The notes below the pieces were generated by a model. The model was not told where the DNA came from and searched no databases. It worked only from the letters and a program-made list of their open reading frames with translations. A DNA stretch of 26,183 nt from the NCBI GenBank assembly GCA_028701635.1, contig JAQVQJ010000005.1, positions 1 to 26,183 on the forward strand, in the 5' to 3' direction. This stretch comes from Clostridia bacterium. GTDB lineage: Bacteria; Bacillota_A; Clostridia; Christensenellales; UBA1242. The translations under genes and the position numbers were made by a program. Positions 1-6,673 of the stretch are shown in pieces (positions within the stretch are counted from its first letter, which is position 1; each line of letters begins with the position of its first letter).

Positions 1-5
1 TTGTC

Positions 6-280
6 GGTAAAGCCCAGCTTTACCTTAAATACTGTTGAGAAAAAATTATATGTGTGTATTTATATTTGGCGGCATTTCTGAATTTTGTATTCTGCCGCCA
101 TTCTGAATCTTTGAATAAATAATTATTATTCAGTAGGGCGACGCTGGCTGTTTTGTATTTGTCGCCCGTAGTAGTATTTTGAGTTTGTATTCTGATTGAG
201 TTATAATTCTGTATTTTATCAGAATGAATCTCAATTATTGTTTTCTCAGCCCGTAGCGTAGCGTAGGGATGTGGAAAACA
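6..280. repeat. Five consecutive perfect inverted repeats
   Basis: Five perfect inverted repeats follow one another. GGTAAAGC (6-13) pairs with 17-24 across a 3-base loop. TGGCGGCA (67-74) pairs with 93-100. GGGCGAC (136-142) pairs with 161-167. ATTCTGAT (189-196) pairs with 218-225. TGTTTTC (239-245) pairs with 274-280. The loops of the second, third and fourth each carry a similar TTNTGTATT string just before the 3' arm, suggesting a repeated element rather than chance. The last loop holds GTAGC/GTAGG in three tandem copies. The first could be a terminator-like hairpin but lacks a T-run. Confidence 0.6.
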
Positions 281-291
281 CTTTGTAATGC

Positions 292-336
292 TACTATCCT
301 TTGTACTACTATCCTTTGTATTACTATACTTTGTAT
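292..336. repeat. 15-bp tandem repeat, three copies
   Basis: Three head-to-tail copies of a 15-base unit (consensus TACTATCCTTTGTAT) lie at 292-306, 307-321 and 322-336, with a partial related copy just before (281-291). The third differs by one base in the central CC. Regular spacing suggests an iteron-like protein-binding array, but no binding protein is known for it. Confidence 0.7.
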
Positions 337-343
337 TGCTGGT

Positions 344-434
344 ATCACTTTTTCACTTTTGAAGACATCACTTTTTCACTTTTGAAGACATCACTTTTTC
401 ACTAATTTGCATACCATAGCATCACTTTTTCACT
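344..434. repeat. 23-bp iteron-like direct repeats
   Basis: The core ATCACTTTTTCAC occurs at 344, 367, 390 and 421. The first two units are identical over all 23 bases (344-366 and 367-389). The third and fourth share a different tail beginning TAATTT and are 31 bases apart. Two helical turns of spacing, identity of units and position beside a replication gene fit initiator-binding iterons. The direct repeats are seen; the iteron role is inferred. Confidence 0.7.
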
Positions 435-614
435 AATTTTTTGAATTGTATCTTTCATTTTTTTATTACTTGTTAAAGGAATTGCTTATTATCAAGTTGT
501 TTAAAATAGCTTAACAAGACAATTTACTTATTTTTAACAAGATTGTTTGTTACTTATTAAACTTATTACTTGGGGTTCATTGTGCTCTAATCACGAGTGT
601 TTTGTTGTATTTGG

Positions 615-632
615 TTCTACCAAGTGGTAGAA
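615..632. repeat. Palindrome TTCTACCA-AG-TGGTAGAA
   Basis: A perfect 8-bp inverted repeat with a 2-base centre. There is no T-run on either side, so it is not a standard terminator. It could be an operator or part of the origin structure. Confidence 0.5.
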
Positions 633-645
633 AGGAATGAGCTAC

Positions 646-670
646 TTCCAAAAAAACTTTGTTTTTGGAA
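646..670. repeat. Hairpin with 9-bp perfect stem
   Basis: TTCCAAAAA (646-654) pairs with TTTTTGGAA (662-670) around a 7-base loop. It lies about 100 bases downstream of the minus-strand primase gene and might end that transcript, but no trailing U-tract follows on the minus strand. An origin hairpin is equally possible. Confidence 0.5.
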
Positions 671-769
671 TAGATTATTCTGTAATTTACTACCAAGCAT
701 TTTTAACTTGAAAATAGTGCTTGTTACTTGTTAATGTATATATATAATAAGCACTTTTTAACAAGCACT

Positions 770-2524
770 TTATATCTCGTCATTCTCTTCTTTGCTTGAA
801 AACAATTCAAAAATTTGAGCACTTTTGGTTTTGTTTTCAGAATTATCAATTTCAGATTGAGTTCTTGTTCTTTTAACCAATTTTTTACTGCTAACTAAAA
901 GATTTAATGTTTTTCTTAAATTTGAAATTCCAAATTCTGTATTTTTCTCAATTTCTTCAAAAAGATATATTTTATCAGGTTTGATGAAATTCATTATCCA
1001 ATTTTCTATTCGTTTTGTAATAGGAGCGTCTAAATCACCATTAACAAGAGTAAAATCCGTAGTATCTGTAACATTGTCATATTTAATATCAATGCTCAAT
1101 TTACCAACTTTATTCAAATTCCTTGATTTATGTTGTTCAAGAACTATATTTTTTTCAATATATCTATTAGAATCTTCAGAAATTTTTGTATTTGATATAA
1201 AAGAGAAATGGGAAGCACAATTATCTATAATCGCACTCGCACCTCTTGCGTCGTCTTTGCTTGCTTTTTTACCTCTAAATTGTCCTTCTTTTCTATTGTG
1301 ATGTATCAATAACACTGTTATTCCAGATTCTGCTAATTTTAAAAATTCATTCATAACAGAGGTCATATCTCCATTGTCATTTTCATTCTTGCAATGAACT
1401 TTAGATAAAGTATCAAAAACTACCAATTCGATTTCATTTTCGTCAATATAATGTTTTAATTTGTTTAAATCAGTAACATTAAGAATATCAAATCCCTTTT
1501 TAGGCAAATATACTAAATTATCATTTTTAGTTCTAACAATAGACCGCACTCTTTGACCCATATCATATTTATTCATTTCAAAATCAATATACAAAGTTTT
1601 AGTTTTTTCTGTTTTATATTTTTCCAGAAAAAGAGTTCCTCTTGAAATAGTATCAGCTAATTTTAAAGCGAAAACTGATTTGCCTCCCCCACTTTCTCCT
1701 GTTAATACGTTTACTGCCTTTTTTACTACATAACCATCAAGTAAATAAGGGGTACTTTCTAATTTTTCTTGCATAATTTTTTCTATGGATAATGGCTTAA
1801 AATCTGTTTCAAGTTCTGTTTTTTTCATTTTACAAACAGATTGAAATACTTTCTCAACTTCTTCAGAATCAAGAATAGGATTAAAACTTGTATTTTTTTC
1901 GAGTATTTTTTTCAAACCAATAGTTTCCCAATACTCATAAGGTAATTTAGACAACAATTCACCTGCGTAAGAAGTAAGAGAAATATTTCTATTTTGAGTT
2001 ATTTCATTAACATTTTCCATAGTTTCATAAATTATTGTATTATCTAAAGATGTATTTGTTTTTTCAGTTTTAACCATAGTTATTAAAAATTGGGGCAATT
2101 CCGCTATCTCATATTGATAATTTGGATTTTCAGTATCTAAAGTTGGATATAAAACAGTTTGAGATTTTTCTCCTCTAAAATCTACACAATATTCAATACC
2201 AGTTTTGGTAGGCAAACTATATTGATATTTATAATAATAATGTTTACCTCCGTTTTTAGTTATTTTTATCCTTGTTTTAGGCAATTTCTTTTCAAATTCA
2301 GGAGAATATCTCTTTCCGTCGTGGTTATCCAAATCCACAATATATAAACCATTGGCTTCTCCTGTTAAAACTCCTATTCCAGTACTGTCTTGATTAAAAG
2401 AACTCCATTCTTCGGTTGTTTCTCTTTTAGATAGAAAATCCTTTATTGCTGGTATTTTCTCTTTTAGAGGAATTGTATAAAATTCGTCTAACTCACTCTT
2501 ATCATATTTACTTATATCTAACAT
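770..2524 (-). CDS. Primase-polymerase / RecA-like helicase fusion (replication protein)
   Basis: Probably primes and unwinds phage DNA at the origin. The N-terminal part (about 20-150) matches bifunctional primase-polymerase domains: a GIGVLTGEANG motif near 49-59, acidic pair VDLDNHDG at 63-70 for metal binding, and NGGKHYYY at 91-98. A segment at 180-240 resembles the primase C-terminal (PriCT) linker. The C-terminal part is a RepA/AAA_25-type RecA ATPase with Walker A GESGGGKS (276-283), an acidic LYIDFEMN strand (311-318), Walker B VVFD (368-371) and LLIHHNRK (405-412). At 584 residues it has the size of phage primase-helicases. It is the only sizeable minus-strand gene, transcribed toward the repeat-rich region 1-769. 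The ATG at 2524 has no SD sequence; the promoter and a folded leader lie at 2564-2726. Confidence 0.87.
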   Translation of the reverse strand: MLDISKYDKSELDEFYTIPLKEKIPAIKDFLSKRETTEEWSSFNQDSTGIGVLTGEANGLYIVDLDNHDGKRYSPEFEKKLPKTRIKITKNGGKHYYYKYQYSLPTKTGIEYCVDFRGEKSQTVLYPTLDTENPNYQYEIAELPQFLITMVKTEKTNTSLDNTIIYETMENVNEITQNRNISLTSYAGELLSKLPYEYWETIGLKKILEKNTSFNPILDSEEVEKVFQSVCKMKKTELETDFKPLSIEKIMQEKLESTPYLLDGYVVKKAVNVLTGESGGGKSVFALKLADTISRGTLFLEKYKTEKTKTLYIDFEMNKYDMGQRVRSIVRTKNDNLVYLPKKGFDILNVTDLNKLKHYIDENEIELVVFDTLSKVHCKNENDNGDMTSVMNEFLKLAESGITVLLIHHNRKEGQFRGKKASKDDARGASAIIDNCASHFSFISNTKISEDSNRYIEKNIVLEQHKSRNLNKVGKLSIDIKYDNVTDTTDFTLVNGDLDAPITKRIENWIMNFIKPDKIYLFEEIEKNTEFGISNLRKTLNLLVSSKKLVKRTRTQSEIDNSENKTKSAQIFELFSSKEENDEI

Positions 2525-2563
2525 TTGTTTTTAACAGCTTTTTACTAAAAAAGAGTTCATTTG

Positions 2564-2639
2564 TACAGTGCTCTATCCATCTCGCTGCTTCTTGGTCAGC
2601 GTTAATACCAAAATTGGCATTAAAAAATAGAGCACCGTA
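2564..2639 (-). ncRNA. Predicted folded 5' leader RNA (three-way junction) of the primase gene
   Basis: Read on the minus strand, a 13-bp outer stem (2627-2639 with 2564-2576) encloses two hairpins: an 8-bp one (2615-2622 with 2603-2610, loop 2611-2614) and a 5-bp one (2597-2601 with 2583-2587, loop 2588-2596). One pair in the outer stem and one in the first hairpin are G-U on the minus strand but would be A-C mismatches on the plus strand, so the fold makes sense only as minus-strand RNA. It lies between the minus-strand promoter (2698-2726) and the primase start. It is 76 nt long, but no tRNA T-arm or anticodon arm is present. An open frame without any start codon crosses the same bases; I judge that accidental. 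The function is unknown; translation control or a binding site for a protein are options. Confidence 0.5.
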
Positions 2640-2697
2640 TAGATAAACTCTTTTCCAAGAAGAAAAGATGTTTATTAAATTTTATTATCTTATTTTA

Positions 2698-2726
2698 AGT
2701 ATAAAGTTTTTTTTGACCCCTGTCAA
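2698..2726 (-). promoter_or_regulatory. Sigma-70 promoter for the primase gene
   Basis: On the minus strand, TTGACA (2726-2721) is followed after exactly 17 bases by TATACT (2703-2698). Transcription would start near 2691 and give a leader of about 165 nt containing the folded element. The -35 box overlaps the palindrome 2712-2727 and the divergent plus-strand promoter. Confidence 0.7.
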
Positions 2727-2727
2727 A
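2712..2727. promoter_or_regulatory. Palindromic operator candidate
   Basis: TTTGAC-CCCT-GTCAAA is a perfect 6-4-6 inverted repeat. Its left half contains the plus-strand -35 box and its right half the minus-strand -35 box. A dimeric regulator bound here would block both promoters. No regulator gene is recognised in the window. Confidence 0.5.
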
Positions 2728-2741
2728 TTTCCCTATACTAT
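2713..2741 (+). promoter_or_regulatory. Divergent promoter toward the lysis genes
   Basis: TTGACC (2713-2718) is followed after 17 bases by TACTAT (2736-2741); an alternative TATACT at 2734-2739 has 15-base spacing. It is weaker than its minus-strand partner. Both -35 boxes sit in the same palindrome. Confidence 0.5.
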
Positions 2742-2827
2742 TTACTACAATATATTTTATTATTTATTTCATTTTTGCCCCCCTCACTATATATGACGTA
2801 AAAACGAGGAAAATGTTACACTAATCC

Positions 2828-2855
2828 TTTACAGAACCTATTCTAACTATATAAT
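2828..2855 (+). promoter_or_regulatory. Promoter for the lysozyme-like gene, possibly leaderless
   Basis: TTTACA (2828-2833), a 16-base spacer and TATAAT (2850-2855). The expected start site falls at or next to the A of the ATG at 2863, so the transcript could be leaderless. The spacer contains ACCTATT, resembling the ACCTATTT after the -35 box at 3317. Confidence 0.55.
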
Positions 2856-2862
2856 AAACAAT

Positions 2863-3296
2863 ATGAAACATTTACTTTATTTTTAATTGGGTTATGTTTC
2901 CTCTTTATACCATTGGTCGGCAATGAAACCAATAGCCCAAAATCAACTAAAAAACAGGAAACTCTGTTTATGTTTAATGGAGTTTGCCAAGTAGATATTT
3001 TTAGATCTTTAAAAACATATACAACAATAGTAGAGGATGTGCCAATTTTAAAAAACAGAGAATTGATAAATTGTTTAATCCATTATGAAAGTGGTGGTTT
3101 TATTTATACAAAAGGAAATGCGGGCGAGAGAGGAATACTTCAATTTCTACCTTCAACATTTAAATTATATTGTATTGATAAGTATAAACTTGAAGCAATT
3201 AGTATTTATGATACAGAAGTTCAGAAAAGGTGTGCTGATTTAATGATACAGGAAGGGCAATTACATCAATGGACAACATATGTAAAATGTATTTAA
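2863..3296 (+). CDS. Lysozyme/transglycosylase-like endolysin with apparent -1 frameshift in its signal peptide
   Basis: The protein likely cuts peptidoglycan at lysis. The conserved part has the SLT/lysozyme pattern: HYESGG with the probable catalytic Glu, then GERGILQFLPSTF and a closing QWTTYV. The uninterrupted frame opens only at a poor TTG (2913), which removes a hydrophobic stretch lying in frame upstream. The ATG at 2863 reads MKHLLYF and hits TAA at 2884-2886 right after five Ts (2880-2884). A one-base backward slip, or one missing T in the data, joins MKHLLYF to LIGLCFLFIPLVGN and gives a normal signal peptide. So the gene is either frameshifted by programme, damaged, or affected by a homopolymer error. 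The holin gene follows. Confidence 0.65.
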
Positions 3297-3316
3297 TATA
3301 TTTAATGTGTTTTTTA

Positions 3317-3345
3317 TTGACAACCTATTTTTTTGTTTGTATAAT
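3317..3345 (+). promoter_or_regulatory. Consensus sigma-70 promoter upstream of the holin
   Basis: TTGACA (3317-3322), a 17-base spacer starting ACCTATTTTT, and TATAAT (3340-3345): full match to both boxes. The holin start is 66 bases further on. The spacer start resembles those of the promoters at 3960 and 13843. Confidence 0.75.
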
Positions 3346-3411
3346 AAAGGCAAGGACATACAATTAGATGTTCTTTAAAGGTTGTAATTATTAGATTATC
3401 CGATTAGTAAA

Positions 3412-3876
3412 ATGAAAAATGAAAATATATTTGTAGAATGTGGTTCTTATATTTGGGGTGTTTTATTATCTCTTAAAGCCAATTTTTCATTTAATGTGTT
3501 GATTTCTTTTCTTGTGGCATCATTGAGTTTTTTATTTGGTGCAGATTCCTTGGATATTTTGTTTTGTTTTTTGTTTATTAATATATTTGATTTTATCACA
3601 GGAACGATGGCATCTAAAATAAAAGGAGATTTAATTTCTTCTAATAGAATGATCCATTCAGTTTATAAATTGCTTGCTTATAGTATTGCGATTTCGGCTT
3701 CACATTTTTTAGATGTTATTTCTGGGCTATCAATGCTACCAGTTCAATACACAACTATCACATATCTTGCAGTAGTTGAAACAGTTTCAGTTTTTGAAAA
3801 TTTAGGCAAAATGGGATTTAACATGCCCAATAAGATTTTAAATAATTTAAAGGAATATATTGAGGACAAAAAATAG
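3412..3876 (+). CDS. Holin, Bacteriophage_holin_4 family
   Basis: A small membrane protein of 154 residues that would form the lesion releasing the endolysin. Hydrophobic segments are visible at about 28-43, 47-65, 85-103 and 108-126. The family signature is clear: FDFITGTMASKIKGDLISS (from about 59), with the Asp-x-x-x-Gly after a membrane segment and the basic, Ser-ended loop, then VYKLLAYS, and ETVSVFENLGKMGFNMPNK near the C-terminus, matching the E-x-x-S-x-x-E-N-x-G-x-P pattern. The ATG at 3412 follows GATTAGTAAA, with no SD. Its place directly after a lysozyme-like gene fits a lysis cassette. Confidence 0.88.
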   Translation: MKNENIFVECGSYIWGVLLSLKANFSFNVLISFLVASLSFLFGADSLDILFCFLFINIFDFITGTMASKIKGDLISSNRMIHSVYKLLAYSIAISASHFLDVISGLSMLPVQYTTITYLAVVETVSVFENLGKMGFNMPNKILNNLKEYIEDKK

Positions 3877-3902
3877 AACGCAATATTTAGTATTGTTGTT
3901 TG

Positions 3903-3918
3903 AGAAATAACTATTTCT
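3903..3918. repeat. Palindrome AGAAATA-AC-TATTTCT
   Basis: A perfect 7-bp inverted repeat with a 2-base centre, between the holin stop and the terminator. It may be an operator for the promoter at 3960 or an extra hairpin; nothing decides. Confidence 0.4.
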
Positions 3919-3924
3919 ATTAAG

Positions 3925-3948
3925 AAACATCTGAAAATGGTGTTTTTT
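3925..3948 (+). terminator. Intrinsic terminator after the holin
   Basis: AAACATC (3925-3931) pairs with GGTGTTT (3939-3945, one U-G pair) across a 7-base loop, and the 3' arm runs into six Ts (3943-3948). It would end the lysis transcript. Confidence 0.65.
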
Positions 3949-3959
3949 ATATAAAAAAT

Positions 3960-3988
3960 TTTACTACCCTTATTTTTATTGTTATACT
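3960..3988 (+). promoter_or_regulatory. Sigma-70 promoter for the 4007 gene
   Basis: TTTACT (3960-3965), a 17-base spacer beginning ACCCTTATTT, and TATACT (3983-3988). The start codon at 4007 is 18 bases past the -10 box, so the leader would be about a dozen nucleotides. Confidence 0.6.
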
Positions 3989-4006
3989 TAATAATATATA
4001 AATAAT

Positions 4007-4306
4007 ATGAAAAAGTTCACAAAAATACACAAACAAAAGATAGCACAAAAATTAAAAGGAAATAAAAATGCTTTAAAGATAGATAAACACATCGGAGAAA
4101 AATTAACAAATTTTAAAAAAACAAATTCTCCTAATGATGATTATCTTTTGATAAAATGTGATATTTCGGAAGCTATTGATTTAGTTGAGGAAAATAAAAA
4201 CTTAGATAGATTTTTTGCAGTTGTTATTCAATTACAATTAAAAAGTTGTTTTGAAAATATAACAAAGTTATTTAACAAGGACTTGAAGGAGTTTGATGAA
4301 ATATAA
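4007..4306 (+). CDS. Small protein with NUMOD3-like N-terminus
   Basis: Function not recognised. The first 25 residues (KFTKIHKQKIAQKLKGNKNA) resemble the NUMOD3 type of DNA-binding motif found in homing endonucleases, but no nuclease domain follows in the 99 residues. The remainder is a mixed charged stretch with a predicted helical segment (ISEAIDLVEENKNLDRFFAVV). The N-terminus is very basic and the C-terminus acidic. It has its own promoter just upstream (3960-3988) and sits between the holin terminator and the tRNA gene. A small DNA-binding regulator is possible; that is inference only. Confidence 0.65.
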   Translation: MKKFTKIHKQKIAQKLKGNKNALKIDKHIGEKLTNFKKTNSPNDDYLLIKCDISEAIDLVEENKNLDRFFAVVIQLQLKSCFENITKLFNKDLKEFDEI

Positions 4307-4320
4307 GAATACATCAATTT

Positions 4321-4353
4321 AGTTTCTTTTATTAGGGAATAGGGAAAGAAGCT
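4321..4353 (+). other. Hairpin between the 4007 gene and the tRNA
   Basis: AGTTTCTTT (4321-4329) pairs with AAAGAAGCT (4345-4353) with one U-G pair, leaving a 15-base loop. It could be a processing or protective structure ahead of the tRNA. It has no T-run and is not a standard terminator. Confidence 0.35.
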
Positions 4354-4362
4354 CCTTTAAAT

Positions 4363-4434
4363 TGCCTTGTAGTTAAACGGATATAATAATTCTCTTCTAA
4401 AGAATAGTTAGTGGTTCAATTCCACTCAGGGCGA
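4363..4434 (+). tRNA. tRNA-Arg(UCU)
   Basis: A full cloverleaf can be drawn. The acceptor stem is 4363-4369 with 4427-4433 (two U-G pairs). The D stem is GTTA/TAAT (4372-4375, 4384-4387). The anticodon stem is ATTCT/AGAAT (4389-4393, 4401-4405) with loop CTTCTAA. The T stem is AGTGG/CCACT (4410-4414, 4422-4426) with loop TTCAATT. The anticodon TCT at 4396-4398 reads AGA, by far the commonest arginine codon in the surrounding genes. CCA is not encoded. The first acceptor pair is U-G, so the exact ends could shift by one base. Confidence 0.88.
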
Positions 4435-4468
4435 CTAATAAATATATAATAAACATATAATAAAAAAT

Positions 4469-4909
4469 ATGGAAAAAACAAAAGACGCAAATGCAATCTA
4501 TTTGAAAAATAGTCATATGATTATTTTGAGCAAATTATTGAATGTAAAACTAAAAGGAAGCATATCAAGAAAAAGAAATAGATTTATAAATGAATTATCG
4601 CCAAGGCTTAGAGAAATAGAAAAGGAAAGAATAAGTATTTTAGAAAAACATTCAGTGCAAGATGATAAAGGAAAAGCAATAATAGAAAATGGAAATTATA
4701 AAATAGATGTCAATAAGGTAAATGAAATAAACAAAGAGTTGAATGATTTTTATAATGAAGAATTTATTATAGATGTTTTTCCGAGTAATAAAGAAAATAT
4801 AATGGCTATTAAAGATATTATACTTGATACAGAAATTGAATTTGACACAAACGAAGGACAGCAATATGAAGAAATTTGCCAAGAATTTGAAAATACAACC
4901 ATAAAATAA
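4469..4909 (+). CDS. Phage protein of unknown function, DUF1617-like
   Basis: A 146-residue, charged, mostly helical protein. The segment LREIEKERISILEKHSVQDD followed by KGKAIIENGNYKI resembles DUF1617 phage proteins, where a helical N-terminus is followed by a Glu/Lys-rich helix and a Gly-Asn turn. I did not verify this by search. The C-terminus is acidic. The start follows a run of A/T with two TATAAT-like strings (4444-4463) but no convincing -35 box. It ends seven bases before the glycosyltransferase gene and is probably co-transcribed with the sugar cassette. Confidence 0.6.
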   Translation: MEKTKDANAIYLKNSHMIILSKLLNVKLKGSISRKRNRFINELSPRLREIEKERISILEKHSVQDDKGKAIIENGNYKIDVNKVNEINKELNDFYNEEFIIDVFPSNKENIMAIKDIILDTEIEFDTNEGQQYEEICQEFENTTIK

Positions 4910-4915
4910 TTATAT

Positions 4916-6673
4916 ATGAAACCAAACTTTTCCATATGTGCAATAGCACGAAACGAAGAAAAAACATTACCTAAATTGATTGAATCATTAAAAGAATTTC
5001 AGTCTATGGGTGGAGAGGTGATTCTCGTGGACACTGGTTCATCTGATAAAACTGCAGAGGTGGCAAGAAATGCTGGATTTATTGTTGAGGAAGTAGGAAA
5101 TAAATTTTTAATGACAATATCTAAAAAACAGGCGGAACATATAAATAATTTTTTTGTTGTTGGAAACGAAGCGGAGGTTATAAAACAAGATGATAAAGTT
5201 TTTGATTTTGCCTCAGCTAGAAATTATTCTGCGTCATTAGCTTCAAATAAACACGTTTCTTTTGTTGATTGTGATGAAGCATTTACAGTATTTGATATAA
5301 ACAATATATGCAAATTGATAGACGAGGGCTTTGATCAATTTGAATATAATTTTATATTTGCGCACAAAGAAGATGGCTCTCCTGCGATACAATTCATTCA
5401 GTCTAAGTTTTATAATAAAGAACAATTACAATGGGTTGGTATAACACATGAAGTCTTACAACCATTAAAACAAGGACTTATTAAAAGAGTTCAGTTATCT
5501 AAAAAATTATTTTTATTGGAGCATTTTCAAAATAGGGAAACTAATAGAGATGGATATTTAAGAGGGTTGGCGTTAGATTGTTTCAACAATAAAGACAACG
5601 ATAGAAACAGCCATTACCTAGCTCGAGAGATGCTCTATAAAGGTAGATTAAATTCAGCAATCAAAGAATTTGATAGACATATAAAAATGAACAGGTGGGA
5701 TGCAGAAAGAGCACAAAGTATGATATTTTCTGGCGATTGTTTCGGTTTTTTAGGAAATCCAGATAAACAAATTGAAATGTATTCAAAAGCATTTTCAATA
5801 GATTCTAAAAGAAACGAATCTCTTATAAAATTAGCAAGGTTCTTTTTACACAATAAAAATTATCAAGCTGCAATAGCATACGCAACTGCGGCACTAACTT
5901 TAAAACATACTGGTTATTATGCTGATATGCCAGAAAACTATGAAAATGTTCCTTATGAAATTTTATATCAATCGTGTGGCTGGCTTGGTAAAATAGAAGA
6001 GGCAAAAAAATATATAGCAAAAGCATTGGAATATAAACCATACAATTCAATATACTTGAGGGATTTGCGATATTATATGAATTTACCGACGGTAGATATT
6101 ATTTTACCAACAATGAATACTCGTCCAGAGGGATTAAAAAGATGTATAGAATCAATATATAAGCTTAATTATCCTCAAGAATTGATAAACATAATCCAAG
6201 AAAAAGGTCCTGAAAATCTTCCAACTAAAATGAAAATGGGAGTTGAAAAAGGAACTGGGGAATATATAGCATTTTTGGCCGACGACACTTCTTTTGAGTC
6301 TGATTCGTTGATCTTAAATGTTTGGGATTCTATTACAACAGGAAAAAGATTAGTTGCTTTTGATACTGGGGTTAGAAATGATGAGGGTTACATAAATGAA
6401 CATTTCTTGATTAAAAGAGATTTGCTTCCTTCTCTGGAAGATGGATTGATATTTCATACAGATTTTAAACATTATTGTGTGGACGATTGGCTTTGGAAAC
6501 AATGCGAAAAACTAAATGAAGCTATGGTAGGCAAAGGAAAAATGAATCATTATCATTGGTCAAGAATTGGTAGCGGAATTAAACCTGATGAATTAGCGTT
6601 AAAAATACAAGAAGGTATTCCTCATGATAGAGAAGTCCTTAAAAGAAAATTAAAAAAGTTAAATGATAAATAA
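4916..6673 (+). CDS. Two-domain glycosyltransferase with central TPR-like repeats
   Basis: Predicted to transfer sugars from nucleotide donors. Residues 5-125 form a GT2 (GT-A) domain: SICAIARNEEKTLPKLIESL, then ILVDTGSSDKTAEVA, and a metal-binding VDCDEAF (117-123) after the FASARNYSASLA strand. An unusual insertion lies between about 62 and 97. Residues about 240-390 are helical pairs of TPR type (AIKEFDRHIKM, QIEMYSKAFSID, AIAYATAALTL, AKKYIAKALEYKP). A second, shorter GT2-like domain starts at about 393 (PTVDIILPTMNTRPEGLKRC) with FLADDTSFE near 454. Two transferase domains in one chain may add successive sugars. The gene overlaps the next by 11 bases, so the cassette is translated as one operon. 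Confidence 0.82.
   Translation: MKPNFSICAIARNEEKTLPKLIESLKEFQSMGGEVILVDTGSSDKTAEVARNAGFIVEEVGNKFLMTISKKQAEHINNFFVVGNEAEVIKQDDKVFDFASARNYSASLASNKHVSFVDCDEAFTVFDINNICKLIDEGFDQFEYNFIFAHKEDGSPAIQFIQSKFYNKEQLQWVGITHEVLQPLKQGLIKRVQLSKKLFLLEHFQNRETNRDGYLRGLALDCFNNKDNDRNSHYLAREMLYKGRLNSAIKEFDRHIKMNRWDAERAQSMIFSGDCFGFLGNPDKQIEMYSKAFSIDSKRNESLIKLARFFLHNKNYQAAIAYATAALTLKHTGYYADMPENYENVPYEILYQSCGWLGKIEEAKKYIAKALEYKPYNSIYLRDLRYYMNLPTVDIILPTMNTRPEGLKRCIESIYKLNYPQELINIIQEKGPENLPTKMKMGVEKGTGEYIAFLADDTSFESDSLILNVWDSITTGKRLVAFDTGVRNDEGYINEHFLIKRDLLPSLEDGLIFHTDFKHYCVDDWLWKQCEKLNEAMVGKGKMNHYHWSRIGSGIKPDELALKIQEGIPHDREVLKRKLKKLNDK

Larger units (their letters stand above)
469..765. repeat. Five copies of TTAACAAG in both orientations
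   Basis: Exact copies of TTAACAAG occur on the plus strand at 511-518, 534-541 and 758-765, and in reverse (CTTGTTAA) at 469-476 and 727-734. The two at 511 and 534 are 23 bases apart, the same period as the neighbouring iteron-like array. In AT-rich DNA some copies could arise by chance, but five exact octamers in 300 bases is notable. They may be sites for a replication or regulatory protein. Confidence 0.45.
1..769. other. Non-coding region, candidate replication origin
   Basis: No convincing coding sequence lies in this 769-base stretch. It is packed with short inverted repeats (6-280, 615-632, 646-670), a 15-bp tandem repeat (292-336), a 23-bp tandem repeat (344-434) and scattered copies of the octamer TTAACAAG (469-765). 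It ends where the primase-helicase gene ends. Iterons and hairpins next to a primase/helicase gene are typical of phage and plasmid origins, so an origin is the best guess. A packaging site, a genome-end region or a cluster of regulator sites remain possible. No clear AT-rich unwinding element or exact DnaA box was identified; TGTGGAAAA at 270-278 is one mismatch from a DnaA box. Confidence 0.5.

Noticed and set aside
344..434. CRISPR array
   Set aside because: The 23-bp units abut directly with no spacers, and there are too few of them.
2564..2639. tRNA of 76 nucleotides
   Set aside because: There is no T-loop sequence, anticodon arm or third inner arm; the fold has only two inner hairpins.
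2564..2639. Hammerhead-type ribozyme
   Set aside because: It has three helices, but the core CUGAUGA and GAA are absent.
2525..2688. Minus-strand open frame containing NADQEAARWIEHCTNELF
   Set aside because: It has no ATG, GTG or TTG start, runs into the primase start in another frame, and coincides with the paired arms of the proposed leader RNA.
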